A stretch of DNA of 64,000 nucleotides from Perkinsus olseni. Its lineage: Eukaryota; Perkinsozoa; Perkinsida; Perkinsidae. The notes beneath the pieces are model-generated. The model saw only the letters and a list, made by a program, of their open reading frames with translations, searched no databases and was not told the origin of the DNA. The stretch lies in contig JABANP010000021.1 of assembly GCA_013115135.1 (NCBI GenBank), positions 62,001-126,000 on the forward strand, given 5' to 3'. Positions within the stretch are counted from its first letter, which is position 1. Each line of letters starts with the position of its first letter. The position numbers and the translations under genes are program-made. Positions 9,832-21,092 of the stretch are shown in pieces.

Positions 9832-10989
9832 TCAGAGATAGTACTGGGCATCCGTGTCCACCACCACTGGAGGGTCCTCTCCCTCCTCGACCTCCACCAC
9901 ATCGCCGCAGCTCTCGCCAAATCTATTTTCACACAACTTCTTCAAGTAAGCCGCCCTTTTGGCGAGGCTCGGGCGCGCGCTACCGTTCTCCACAATTCGT
10001 CGAAAATGATGGACGACGAAACTGCTGCTGCCATCGTCTAACAGCAGCATGTCGTCCGGCATCTGCTGCAGTTGAGTGAACAACACTCGGTAAAGGGAGT
10101 TGAACAGATCGACGTTCCCATCAATCGCGCCCTCACTCTCCGCGAACAGTCCCAACAAGGCTTTCCATTGCTCGAAGGCCTCAAAGCTCTGGCCCAGCAT
10201 GAACACTACAAAGGCCGCCTGGAGCTCCCCGAGGAGGTCTGTCGGCCGACGGAGGCCCGCCAGTACTTCAATGAGGACCTCCGATCGATCAATAGCAGCG
10301 GCCGTGAGCTGGGCGCCGGTGAGCCTCTTGGAAGTGAAGCGAGGTATGTCCGTCCAGAACACTACCGGAGTCTCCCCCTCGGCTTCCTTCTCAGCCCCCG
10401 GCGCCTCCGAAGACTTTATCAGCCGGCCAGCGTTGACCGGCTGCAGTTTAGCTATCACTTCCGGCGTTATAAAAAGTGTATTCTCCTTCCACTGGGCCAA
10501 CCCCTCCTGCGGGTACGGCCCGAGTTGATCGGCGAACATGCGCTGGTTCTCGAACATGAAGGCGTACTTGCTGGTCTCCTGCGGGCCCTACAGCCACCAG
10601 CTCCACCGTCTCCGGCTGCCATCGTCTAACTTGGATTCGAGGCCGATTCGGACCGAAGACCTGCAGCAGAGGCAAGTGAAGGGACCGCCAGGCGAGGGCC
10701 TACTACTGACCACGAAGAAGCCCGTCCGCGGCGACATCTCCTCCTCAGAATAGAAGACGTAGTGCACTCCGTAGGGGATGAGGTGGACTCCCATGAACCG
10801 CGGCCCAACCTGAAGAGAAGATCCTGAGAGGGCCCTTCGTCGGAGGCTGTTGCCGTTTACCTGCCAAACGTGCTTGTCTATACCGAAGTACGAGCCAACG
10901 GGGAACTCCAGTACGAGGAGGACACCGCCATTCTTGACCAGCCAGTCTTGGGAGGGGTTCGACGGAACCTCTTCGGGATCCGAGGACAT
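9832..10989 (-). CDS. AAR2: AAR2 splicing factor homologue (U5 snRNP assembly)
   Basis: Homologue of AAR2, the chaperone that binds PRP8 during U5 snRNP assembly and maturation. Chosen start ATG 10989 (MSSDPEEVPS); an upstream in-frame ATG at 11049 exists. Blocks match the family in order: GVLLVLEFPVGSYFGID (human VVILNMPKGTEFGID), WQ then an intron then VGPRFMGVHLIPYGVHYVFY (human [20 protein letters not shown]), RTGFFV, VRRWQPETVEL (human VLRWSTLREEVDL), QLGPYPQEGLAQWKE, and the helical C-terminal domain LGELQAAFVVFMLGQSFEAF with EQWKALLGLF. The frame changes between VRRWQPETVEL and the LGPYP exon over 19 nt bounded by GT and AG. Length is close to the human protein. Confidence 0.87.
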
Positions 10990-11213
10990 GAGGACGGGAT
11001 GGGCGCTCGAACTGCAAAGGCGCATCCAAGGTTGAAGCATGCTCAACACGAGTTGAAATCAGAAATGTATGGTCTCATGTAGTAGTGGACGTATTAGCTG
11101 TCTCTGAAGTAGCATCCTTCTTCCTCTGACGGTAGTTGCTGGACTTCGACGGACTACCAGCAGAGACCGGGCTCTCCGACTGAGGATGAGTCACTCGACT
11201 CCCCACAGCAAGG

Positions 11214-13182
11214 CTAGCTAGAGCCCTCAACCGCCCCCCCTACCTCTGGAGGGCAGCGTTCGGTGGGTCGATCATCCTCCGGTCCATCCCAGAGCTGCTT
11301 GATGGCAGGCTGGTCCTCCTGTCGGCGCTGGGCCTCACAGCGCGGTATGAAGCGGTCCGTGAGCCAGTCACAGAAGGCCTGCGTCCTCTGAGGGCCGGCG
11401 AGCTCTTCGGGCATGTTTCGAAGGGCGGCTGATATCATCGAGTGCGCTGATTCCGGGGAGTCGTTGTACTCCTTGAGGATGAGGCTGCAGCCCGGGGAGG
11501 GGGGTAGGAAAACTTCCCTACAGAGACAGACAGTAGGCGGGGGAATTGCCAGAGACCACAGACCCCTTCACCAGAACGTCGACCGGTGCCCAGCATGTGA
11601 TGGTAGTAGAAGAGACAGGAGGGGACTACTAGAAGAATTACAGTAAGCCTCGGGTCCGCAAGCAAATGTGCATCAGCTTGGAGATACAGCTGGAGGTGCC
11701 CAAGGGCTACGCCTTAACGCTACGTGGTATGCCAACACTCGCGCACAGGGAATCCTTGAGAACCCTTGTCCCCGCATCAGCAATCCGCCGCAGGTCGGCC
11801 CTCCCTCGACCCTACTACCGCTGGCTCTCCATAATGCATTTATCCACCTCCCTCTGGAAGGTGTTATCCCCCTTCTCGAAGGCCAAGTTGAAGGCCCTCG
11901 AAGCCCCAGGGTTGGGTATCCAGTCCTCACCTCCCCGCCACCCTATCAAATCGCTCCTGTAGAAGACCTAAGACTCGCCCAGTACTGGGGAATGCGGGGA
12001 TGCTACTACTACCTTCTTAACGAAGGCAAGTACCAATACCGCATAGTCCCGACCAGGCTCCCACGTTGGGAAGGCGAGAGAAATATCCTACGTTCCGTGA
12101 TGAGCCAGAAGCGCACGCCGCCGAGACAAACTCACCAAGATGCCGGTAGCCTCATCAACGAGAGGATGGTACACTCGAGATGAAAACTGGACAGTCGGGG
12201 CGGAGTTGGGGTAGTCCTCTGGGATCCGCAGCACAAACTTCAATATTGCCCCCTTATAATGCCCCTACCATAACATCCGCAACTACCTCACGATCATGGT
12301 ATGTAGTAGTGCTACCTACTTGGCGTAGTACAAGAACACAGTGCCATATCAGAAGGTCCTGGACATCCGGACACACGTAGAGGCCCCTTGGGGCGTTGTC
12401 CTGCCAAGCATAGATTTCGGCATCGAGAAAGTCGCCTTCTATCGACCTGAAGATGCCTGTACTCCATCAGAAGGCTGCAGGTCCTCGCGTCAGGCCCCAA
12501 GGGAGTCTGCTGCTCCTCCATCTGGCTCTCGAAGCACTCAGCGTCCTCGTCATCATCGTCGCATGCTGCTGCACCACCCGCGGAGACTACCAAGGCAGCA
12601 GGCATGTTACTGCCGGCCAGCCCCCATGCCATTACTAGGTGCAAGGATATCCTCAGCATCTTGGACATGTGAGAACTCACTGTAGCCGGGGGACGCTGTA
12701 AGGGAGGTTGCTGAGGGGTAATCATCAGTGGTGGTCCACACTTCACCCGAGGGGACTCATCGCCTAATATTTCCTATCACACCAATAGTGTCCTAGCTCC
12801 GGTACCGTCGATAGCCCTAGAGAGCCGTAATTCACTTACAGGCAGCCTCCTCGTCCTCGTCGTGGTCGGGTATGCTCCTCCTAGCGCTGGATGCCTGCTG
12901 ACTCCGCCTCTGTCTACCCAACGTGGACTTAAGGAACCCCATGAAGCCGTCCACGCCGCTGTGCTTGTCTGACCGAGCTGAACCGGAGCGTGAGGATTCC
13001 CCCAATCGCCCTGAGGAGCTCCGACTAGAGTCTCTATGAGGAGATGCCGCCCCGAGGGAAGAGGACTGCCCACTGACACTCAGCCGGTTGGGCGTATCGT
13101 GGGGCGAGGTGACATTTCGTGGCGCGTGACGGTGACTTCTACTTTTACCATTGCCCGAGCCCTTGAGGAAGCGCTTGAGCAT
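11214..13182 (-). CDS. AKTIP/FTS-like ubiquitin E2 variant
   Basis: UEV protein related to AKTIP (Fused toes), which in animals links Hook and FHIP adaptors to dynein on endosomes. Start chosen at ATG 13182 (MLKRFLKGSGNGK), followed by a Ser/Arg-rich disordered region. The UBC-like fold is spread over several exons: RGLYVCPDVQDLLIWHCVLV (human AKTIP: PGVYVIPSLESLLRWDGVIF), GAILKFVLRIPEDYPNSAPT, VQFSSRVYHPLVDEATGIL (human: VFHPLVDPVSGELD). The position of the E2 catalytic cysteine holds no Cys, as in all UEVs. Later exons include NPGASRAFNLAFEKG and an acidic-to-polar end (EYNDSPESAHS, WLTDRFIPRCEAQ) stopping at 11214. The last exon's membership in this gene is inferred from position. Confidence 0.75.
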
Positions 13183-13345
13183 GAAAACTGAGATGGAACC
13201 TCCGCACAGAGGAGACGTATTGGCCGCACTTGAAGTCGAACAGAGCTTGATCACAGAAACACATGCGCCGAAGTAGAAACATCGTTCGAACTTGCTTCGC
13301 TCCGCCTGTTATTTTTTCGCCTCATCATCGATCATACGTTGCACT

Positions 13346-16300
13346 CTATTCTGTATCTCCCTCTGACGTATTGGGTTGGCTGATGAGCCTCTCCCACTCC
13401 GCATCGGACCTCAGCCAGATGGTCCGATACCCCACTGTCCGCAACAGACGCTCGAACAGGATTGCCTACCATCACATCGATAACCCCACGACGCTAGCGA
13501 GCACGAAAGCGTCCCGACGGAGGCAGCACTCGTGTAAGCAAGCGACGGGAAGCCCAGAAAGCACCTCCCTGAGTACCTGTCCGCTCATCCCTTGCGCATC
13601 AGAATCGGCCCAGCGCAGGAGGTCTCCATCGGTGGCTGCTTGGATGGCTATGTTGTGGGAGCGTACAGTGAGATGAGGCGAGAAGGGGGTGCCCGGTACG
13701 GTCTGATGGGAAGCTGAGTAGGCCAGCCCCATCAGCAGCAGGACCTCCTTACAGCTGACATCTGTGCCACCATGCCGAGGTCACCAAGGGCAGCAGCAAC
13801 CATTGGTATGAGGACTCTCTCGGGCTCCCTAATGCCCTCCCCTGCCGCCAGCTCTGTCACCTCCCCTTCCTCCTCCGGGTCGGGTGTGATCTACAATCAA
13901 CAGCATCCCGGGAGCCGATGATCACCCTGCCTTGATACCATTGAAGTGATGGCCTCCGTCATGTCCGGATACCTCCTATGGATAGCTGTGAAAATTGTGC
14001 TTGGTGTGGTATGGCTCAGAGCACACCACCAGGACGTCACTCGCCATCTGAACACCACCTCTCCATACCACCCACTCAGAATCCCTGCTTACAGATGGCC
14101 CTTTATTAGCTGGGTTATGCAAGGCCCCGACCCTGATACGCCCGATCCACCAGCTCCGCTACTCTCGACCATACATCAATAGGGAGACCCACTTCATCAC
14201 CTGACAACGCCCGAGGGAGTTACCGCTGCTGTGCGCTTAGGTCGCGTCTACAGTAGGCTCAGATACAGTTAACCTCTCGATGTGGTATCATCACAGATCC
14301 CCCCTAAGGGGGGCCTACAGAGGCCTTCTAGCATATCATCATCGCCTTAGTCAGTTTCCCTCGCCCCTCACCTACCAGATGTGAAGTGCAGTACAGCAGT
14401 AGAGTAGGCCAATCGAGCCACCTCTGGAAATGACCCCACAGACGATCGCAGCAGCCCCGTTGGCGTCCTATCAGTGGCAACTGCATGCATCATCTCCATC
14501 ATCTTCCGCAGTATCTACTAGGCATCCCTAAACCTACCATCCGGTAAAGTCCACCCACCTCGCGAGCCCTTTCAGGGGATGTCGCCATCTGGCCTAGGTT
14601 GAAGCATCCAACAGCATCGAGAAGGTCGAGACCCTTCGTGTTGAGGACATCGGGTATCAGGGCCTCTTCGAGCGTGCCCAGAACTAACAACAACAGCATG
14701 AGCCTCACCACCAACACCTAGCCTACCTGTTTCCCTATCAGGCAAGGCTGTAGTATATCTAGACCATATATCCACCATCACCGCGCACTTGGGAGGGTCC
14801 TTCTGTAGCTCAGTTATCCGGCCATTGAGCTCAGTAAGGGCCATCGACTTCACATCAACTGCCGATAGAAAGGGGTCACTGGGTTGGTATCACAGCTCTA
14901 CTATTACCCTCAGCCTCACTGACGGCCAAGGGAGCCTCATCGTCGTGCTGCCTCCCACCATGCAGGGCTATTCGGATGAGCCGGTTGGTTGGAACGTCCT
15001 GAGGCACCACCGGCGCTGGCCACCTCTTCATTGCGTGCTTTCACCGCGTTAACAGCAAATCGTAAAATGTAGAAATTCAGAAACGTACAGAAGTGTTGAT
15101 GGTTCGAATGTGGAAAGCATTGGTAGCTGCTCTCGAGATGGGGTGAATCCTTAGAAAAACCTTAACCAGCTCGCTGTAGGTCATGAGAATCAACAACGTG
15201 GACGTGAGCGGGCCCGCTGAGAATCAAATCAGCCGTTGCACAGTGCATGGGTACCCACACACAGCGAGAAGAGGCTCATCGATACGTACTCTCGCAGGCA
15301 CCAAATTCAATAAAGGGGCGACCCTACGATAGCCAGGGGATGATACAGTATGGCAGTAGCAGCAGCAGCAGCAGCAGCACGAGACCATAATCAGCGCACG
15401 CCAACTGTCGGCCTAGTGGCAACGCCTCCTGGTTATTACCTTCATCATTTCCTGCATCTTATCAAGGCACTTACGTCTATATTCCTCCGAAAAGGTAACC
15501 AGATACGTGAGGGAGTTCATCGTAAGTCGATTGAAGCGAGCCTCATCACCAACGACGGCCTCTACCGCCCTGTCCAGAGCCTCGAGGCTGGTCCCAGTCT
15601 GGTACTTCTCAATGGCCCTCTTGAACGTTATGATGTAGTCATCCCAACCATTCATGCCAGATGGGAACAATCGCCCCTCACTCTGTTCCCCTTCCTCACT
15701 TGCCTCCACTTGCTCATCTTGCTCTTCCTCAACACCCCGCAAACCCTCCTCACCCTCTCCTTGGCCCTTATCACCCTCCTCGTCACCCTGCATCGCTCCG
15801 CCTACTCCTGTTGCCAGCTCCAGTGCGCGTGCCGTAAGGGCCTCTACATAGCTCGGTCTATAATGCCCTAGCTCTCCCAACACAGTGGCTGCCTCCAGGA
15901 CATGATGAGGGTTCGTGAAGGCACCAGCCCCTCTCAGTGTGAGGTCCTCTACCAGCTCCTCCACTTTCCCTAAAGCATAGCAATCATTTATGCTACTTCC
16001 ACGACCATAACCTTACTGCCTAGGCCCGAGTGTTTTTCCAACAGCCTCAGATGCGCCACTTTCTGCAGGACCTTCAGGAGCCCTGGGGCAGGGAGCTCTT
16101 CCTGCCTCGCTTGCAGTGCGCCTGACAACAGGAATCCACGTCAACCTCGACGACCGGTAAAACAAAATGACCGGTCAATCGACGACATGGTGATACAAAA
16201 TGAACCATGGGCCGCTTTGAGAGCTACTTCCGAAACCCAGAATCGATCCTGGGAATCCACCTAATTCCGGAACCAACTCTGGGGCTTCTCCGATGTGATA

Positions 16301-17799
16301 GCAAGCCCTCGCTACTACCAAGCATCTCCCTCATGAGCCCCCAGTTCCACACAAGAGGGTCTATGTTGAGGCAGAGCTGGAGGAGGTCAGCGACGCCCAA
16401 CTGCCGCCGCATCTTAGACCGCCTCGCTGACTTGAACAACTCTTGGCAGTTCTCTATCATAGTCAGCTTAGCTTCGGGAGGCATTTCGCCAAAATGATGG
16501 TAAAACCGCAACGCCCGAATGGCTTCGATTGCTGAGGTAGGGCGGAGCGATGCAGCAGTAACACCCACGGAGAGGCCTCACCCAGAAGGGGATGCCTCTT
16601 AGGCCATTCATTCGCTATCTGTGACCTCACACCAAAGCTCAGGCGACGACAGGCTCCCCAACGCCGTCAGCTTGTCCGTCTCAATCTCCGATATCAACCT
16701 GATGAGGACAGCATCGTCCCCTCTCTTTCTCATGCGGCATCACCTAGAGTTGTCCAAGAACAGCTGCTCCAGGGACTTCACCACGGCGTGGTCATCGCCA
16801 AGACACCGGTAGGCCGATATGAGACTGCTGGCCAGCTCGTCGGCAGTGGCCTCCTCTGATTCACAATGCTGTATCACCCGCCTCGTCAACACTGAGGACG
16901 GTCCGAACAGTACAAGCCAACAAGCGGCCACCATTGCAGGCCCCAGGAAGTCCTACATGCCAGTAGCCGCTTAGTCCGGACATCGATGTCCCCTGTAGTG
17001 ATACGCTGGCCGTGGATGAGGGGAAGCCTCTGTAGCAACGACAGGGCCCCCTCGACAGTGACACGCTCTTGACTCTGCAACGGCCGCCTCCGTCTTCTGG
17101 TACTGCCGTTGTCTCCCTGCTCCTCCGCTGTGTGACTATCCTCCTTACGCAGCAGCTGGCAGCACAAAGTGTGTCCAACTACATTAGTCACCGATCGTTA
17201 CTTTGATCAGCCGCTGTTCTATCATCTCCACCAGGTCCATCGGGACAGGAGTGAAGCCATTGAGAGCCTTCAAGACCTGCCACAGAGATTCCCACGGCAG
17301 AGCCCACCAGAGCTGTTCTCGCTACTACCGACAACAGCTGTGGCTGATACATACTCGGTATACTCTGCAGCAGTGCCGAGCGCACTTCCTCGGACTCGGC
17401 TGCTCGATGGAGGCCAAGTACCTTCGATGAGGCCACGCTAGCGAGGAAGGGAAGACCTCCCCTGAGCTTGTCGAGCTGACGTCCGGTCTATTACCATAAG
17501 CCTGTTAATTAATAGGGATAGATGAGACATATTGAGGAGAGGGGCGTTCTCTCGGACACCCTCCTCCACAGTAGACCATCCAGCATGGGCTTGCATACGT
17601 CGGGCCAAGGCATCCCTCTGATGGCATTATACAAGTCCGCATAGAGCACAGGAGCAGATACTCCCACCTTCCTTCTTTCGATGGGTGGGTTGAAGGCCAG
17701 CATGCGCATCACATACACCGTCTCCGGGCCATTGAGGGGCGCCTCGTACTGCTGTATCGTATCCAACACGCTCTCATACGTCCCTCTCTGAACCATCAC
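13346..17799 (-). CDS. Helical-repeat protein with RAP-like C-terminus (HPR/RAP type)
   Basis: Long multi-exon gene, start proposed at 17799 (MMVQRGTYESVLDTIQQYEA). Exon frames encode amphipathic helices rather than globular motifs, for example YVMRMLAFNPP, AIEAIRALRFYHHFGEMPPE with LFKSARRSKMRRQ, HVLEAATVLGELGHYRPSYV, and LDLLDAVGCFNLGQMAT. The last frame gives LFERLLRTVGYRTIWLRSD followed by AEWERLI and a stop at 13346-13348, resembling the end of a RAP domain (Leu-rich, Gly-Tyr, then E-W-x-x-L). Helical repeats with a RAP domain are the pattern of organelle RNA-binding proteins (HPR/FASTK-like) that are numerous in alveolates and may help assemble fragmented mitochondrial rRNA. Several exons are low-confidence and the locus could be two genes. 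Confidence 0.5.
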
Positions 17800-17810
17800 C
17801 CTTACCCCTC

Positions 17811-19195
17811 CTACAGCGCCCTCACCCCAACACTACCGTGCCTATCTTGATAGCCGCCAGCTGCTGTCCGAGGTCTGTACTCGGTGGAGGCATCAGCTCT
17901 CCTGCTACGCTCCGCGTCCGCTGCCGGACCGCTTCCATTGCCGTTCGACTCAGCCGCGGCGCCGCTGCCGTCATGGGATGGTGTGGACTTCAAAAACTGC
18001 CTGGCCGAGCCGAGCGTGAAGACCACCGTCGGAACAACAGACACGGAAGGATCATCAGAAACGTACATGCACTCCTTTTGAGTTCACCTTCGCTGGATCG
18101 GCGGCATCCGGCTTGGACGACTCCGATCGATGAGGGCCCCCTGTTAGGGAGGGGCCGGGCAGGATAGGACGGCAGTGGGAAGTCGGCCCACACGAAGTTA
18201 GCGAAGATGAAGTCATCATGTGGGACACGCAGCATGTAAGACAGCTGCCTGATACGACCCCCAGCCAGTCCACTGAGCCTCGGGTTGACCGTTACTACCT
18301 CACAGTGTACTTCGTCAATAACAGTAGCCGCTTGTCGTCCTTCTGGATCTCACCACTGTGGATGTTGGCGTGAAGTTGCTGAGCAGACACGGTGTTACGG
18401 GCCCGCCCCAGGCGGCCCACCTCCTGCAGTCTAGCCGCTAAGATATCCCCCCTTCGCAGGGCCCTATCCAGTGCTACACATCCACCATAACTGTACCTGA
18501 CACCCCCATCACCCATCACCTGCCACGCAGGGCCGAGGGTGGTACTCCATCGTGTTCCGCAGCTCCGAGCTGAACCGATAGTCGGGGACTCTCTTGATAA
18601 GGAGCCAGGTCTTGGGCAACACCCATATGTGCTCGAAAAAATAGTAGTCCATCCTGTCGTCTCCTATTTGTAGCTGATGATGGTTATGATTGGACAACGG
18701 CAGAGCACCCTAGTCGGCGTACCATCTTTTGGTGGAAAATCCATGCGTGAAGGGTCAGCCAGTACAACTGATGGTTGAAGCCCATAGTGATGCCAAACGC
18801 TTCCATCAATGGTTTGTTCTCCAATCTCTCCAAGACCAGCCTGAACAGCTTCTCAGTCGTCTTGGCCCGACCCGACCTCCACCACAGCCAGTCCCCTACG
18901 GGCTGACAGGACCAGCGAGTGTCGCACAGAAGGGCGTATCTACGCCCACCTTGGGGAGCCAGTCCATCAGCAGCTTTGCAGGCGGTTTAGTAGGAATTAA
19001 AAAGTCCTTAACCTGAGTATTGTAGCAGACTGCGGCAGCGGGGCTCCTCAGCTGATACCACAACTTCACCTCCTTCTCGCCGACATCACAGATAGGGTCG
19101 GACACGATAATAGCCGACTGGTGTTGCAATTTGGTCAGCTCCTCTTGTGTGATGACGTCCTCTGTCTGAACAGCAGTGGTCTTCCTTATTCCCAT
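17811..19195 (-). CDS. CBP3/UQCC1-like cytochrome bc1 assembly factor (candidate)
   Basis: Candidate ubiquinol-cytochrome c chaperone family member, which supports cytochrome b translation and complex III assembly in mitochondria. Proposed start 19195 (MGIRKTTAVQTED). Family-like blocks in order: NHQLYWLTLHAWIFHQKM (yeast: ALHEWILMVRLR), DYYFFEHIWVLPKTWL, RFSSELRNTM, and YGGCVALDRALRRGDILAAR (yeast: KGCVLAYDEGLTTDD...AAALWRN). A later exon gives RVPHDDFIFANFVWADFPL. The 3' end is uncertain: the last open frame (17811-18068, SVVPTVVFTLGSARQFLKS) may or may not belong. Similarity is weak residue by residue and rests on the order of three blocks. Confidence 0.5.
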
Positions 19196-19262
19196 TATTA
19201 ATAAGGCGGTCGATCACTCAGTAGCCCACCCCGTCACCTCAGTGATAGTTTGCCCTTTACGC

Positions 19263-19765
19263 ATGAGTGCCCCGCGGTACTGGGAAGGCTTGGCCAGTCC
19301 CATGCCGGCTACAAGGGGCGCAGGTGGACCCTTGTATGTCCGAGTGATGGCCCGTAGAGCCATGAAGGGGCTTCAAAACTCACCACAACTTCGCCAGCTC
19401 CCGCCGAAAATGACCGAAAACGGGAGCCACCGGGATTCGAACCTGGGTCTTGACAAAACGCACGATCCATACCAAATCTCCGTGGAGCGTTTCTTTGAAG
19501 TTGAGCTGTTCCTTATTCGATGTTCCTTCGGTCGCCATTATGTCGGGGGACCCGGGGCGTCTTACGGCGTCATAGATGGCTCTTCGATCTCACCCACAAC
19601 TTCCCCGCTACCGATACCCAACGCTTTTGGGGCAACACTTGGCAAGGGAAGGCAGAGTGGCTGCAGCAGAACTGGAAGAACCTCGTTATCTGCATCGGCA
19701 GCGTTGGAATCTTCCTCGGAGGGTTCTTGGCGGTGCGAGTCGTACCGGGTATTATCCGGGCTTGA
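19263..19765 (+). CDS. Small one-TM protein, unknown
   Basis: ATG at 19263 opens MSAPRYWEGLASPMPATRGA and an Arg-rich stretch (YVRVMARRAMKGLQ). A second exon in another frame gives FWGNTWQGKAEWLQQNWKN and a hydrophobic helix LVICIGSVGIFLGGFLAVRV, ending at 19765. The basic N-terminus and single TM segment would suit a small inner-mitochondrial-membrane subunit. The intron between them carries a tRNA T-arm-like motif (19425-19450). I recognise no family, and the splice sites were not pinned down. Its start is only 68 bp from the divergent start of the CBP3-like gene. Confidence 0.4.
19425..19450 (-). repeat. tRNA T-arm-like motif inside an intron
   Basis: Minus strand reads AGACCCAGGTTCGAATCCCG, a textbook T-arm with the B-box GGTTCGAATCC. 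About 15 nt further on (minus strand) is CGGTCATTTTC, also found next to the copy at 9.8 kb. The 5' half of a tRNA is absent, so this is a fragment or a tRNA-derived short element. Confidence 0.45.
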
Positions 19766-20191
19766 GCGACCCGTGGTAAGCCTTGGTCTGCATCAGGTCA
19801 ACATGTAGCCCTGGTCGTGGATCGTCTTGGTAATGTTAAGCCCTACGTGTATGATTCCAGCCAGGTAGGGGAGGGGTGTCGCTCGTTCATTAGTGCAAGG
19901 CCTCTCTGAAGGGCCCATGTCGCTTTCAGTGAGAACAAACCTGCTAGCGCGCCCTGGTCATTCCGAATACTATGAAATTTCTCAAGTCGATCAAGGGTTC
20001 GGTCGGTTCGGCATCGGTAATGAACTGCTCCACGGTCATTGGAGTCAGTGCACCAACAGCCAGCGGGCCCAATTCATTGTCGTCATGGAAAATCAGGAGC
20101 AGGACTGTGATGATGATAGAAGGGAAAAACCGAAATTTTGGGGGCCGAAAACTAGTCTTCCCGTGAAGTCTCGCCGAGGGGAGCGCTGGGC

Positions 20192-20567
20192 ATGCCTATG
20201 AGCCCACTTGGCCCGAACTGTTGTCTGAGGTCTGTTGTTCAGGCAGTATTGATAATACCCTTCTGGCAGCGGCTGGTGTCTATGAGGGAAATACCGGCTA
20301 AAAGCGTTTCATAAAAGAGTTCGTGACCAAGGATGACCGCAATGTTGAGATACGGATGCTCTGTTCGATATCGGCCAAGGTCCACTGGATGCCGGAGATC
20401 TACTACAAGTAGGCCTTTCGGAAGGCCCTCGAGGCACCACCAGTGGATATAGGTTCGGTAAGGACTTCGGGCGTGGCTTCCTCGAACGGGAGGCTACCAT
20501 CGACGTGGAAGAAGTTGTGAGAAAGTACACTCTCGAGGAGCTCTTGGAAGATGGTGACAGCGATTGA
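20192..20567 (+). CDS. Small acidic-tailed protein, unknown
   Basis: Three-exon model: ATG 20192 (MPMSPLGPNCCLRSVVQA), intron to 20304, exon 20305-20408 (RFIKEFVTKDDRNVEIRM then CSISAKVHWMPEIYY), intron 20409-20452 (44 nt), exon 20453-20567 (KFGKDFGRGFLEREATIDVE then KYTLEELLEDGDSD). The second junction keeps phase exactly and the protein is about 90 residues. Composition looks like a genuine small soluble protein. No known family was recognised, and the first exon is the least certain part. Confidence 0.42.
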
Positions 20568-21092
20568 CAACCGACTTGGTCGAGTTATGATGCGTTTTAG
20601 GTGAGCCCTTGGATAAGGCAATTGCCGAGATCAAACTGAGACTGGATGATGCAGCAGCGTAAGATTCTATGCGCAACTGTGAGTACCCAGGGTCGGGGTC
20701 AGATATCATAAAGTATCCTTCGACCATGCGGAGACCACCATCGTTTTCGTCGATCCCGAGGTTGACGATGAGGATGAGTACTAGCTACCGCAGTATGCTT
20801 GTTGTAACGTATTTGAGTCATGAGCCACGGTTTCTGATGTGAAGTGAGCTTTGTTTCTGCAGTCATTCTAGGGTAGTCAATCAAGCATTCACCGTAGCCT
20901 CATAGCCTATCATCAGCGAGTCTTGGCGGTGGCGTTGATTTTACCTCGCAGTGTAAACCGTAGTCATCGTTCAGCAACGTACATCACAAGTGATCAGCGA
21001 CTAGTCGATATTGTTGTGACGCTGCATCGTTAACGGTGACGACTCCGACCCACCAATACCTTATTAAGTCGTTACCCGGTTTTTTCGTTCGA

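Noticed and set aside
9785..9860. Possible tRNA gene on the minus strand
   Set aside because: Only the T-arm half is present; no pairing 5' acceptor strand, D-arm or anticodon loop was found.
9832..10629. Plus-strand ORFs of 185 and 142 codons over AAR2
   Set aside because: They are shadows of the AAR2 helical domain, which matches its family strongly on the minus strand.
19176..19808. 210-codon plus-strand ORF
   Set aside because: It runs through an intron with a T-arm motif and through different frames of the small TM protein. Only its early part (from 19263) looks coding.
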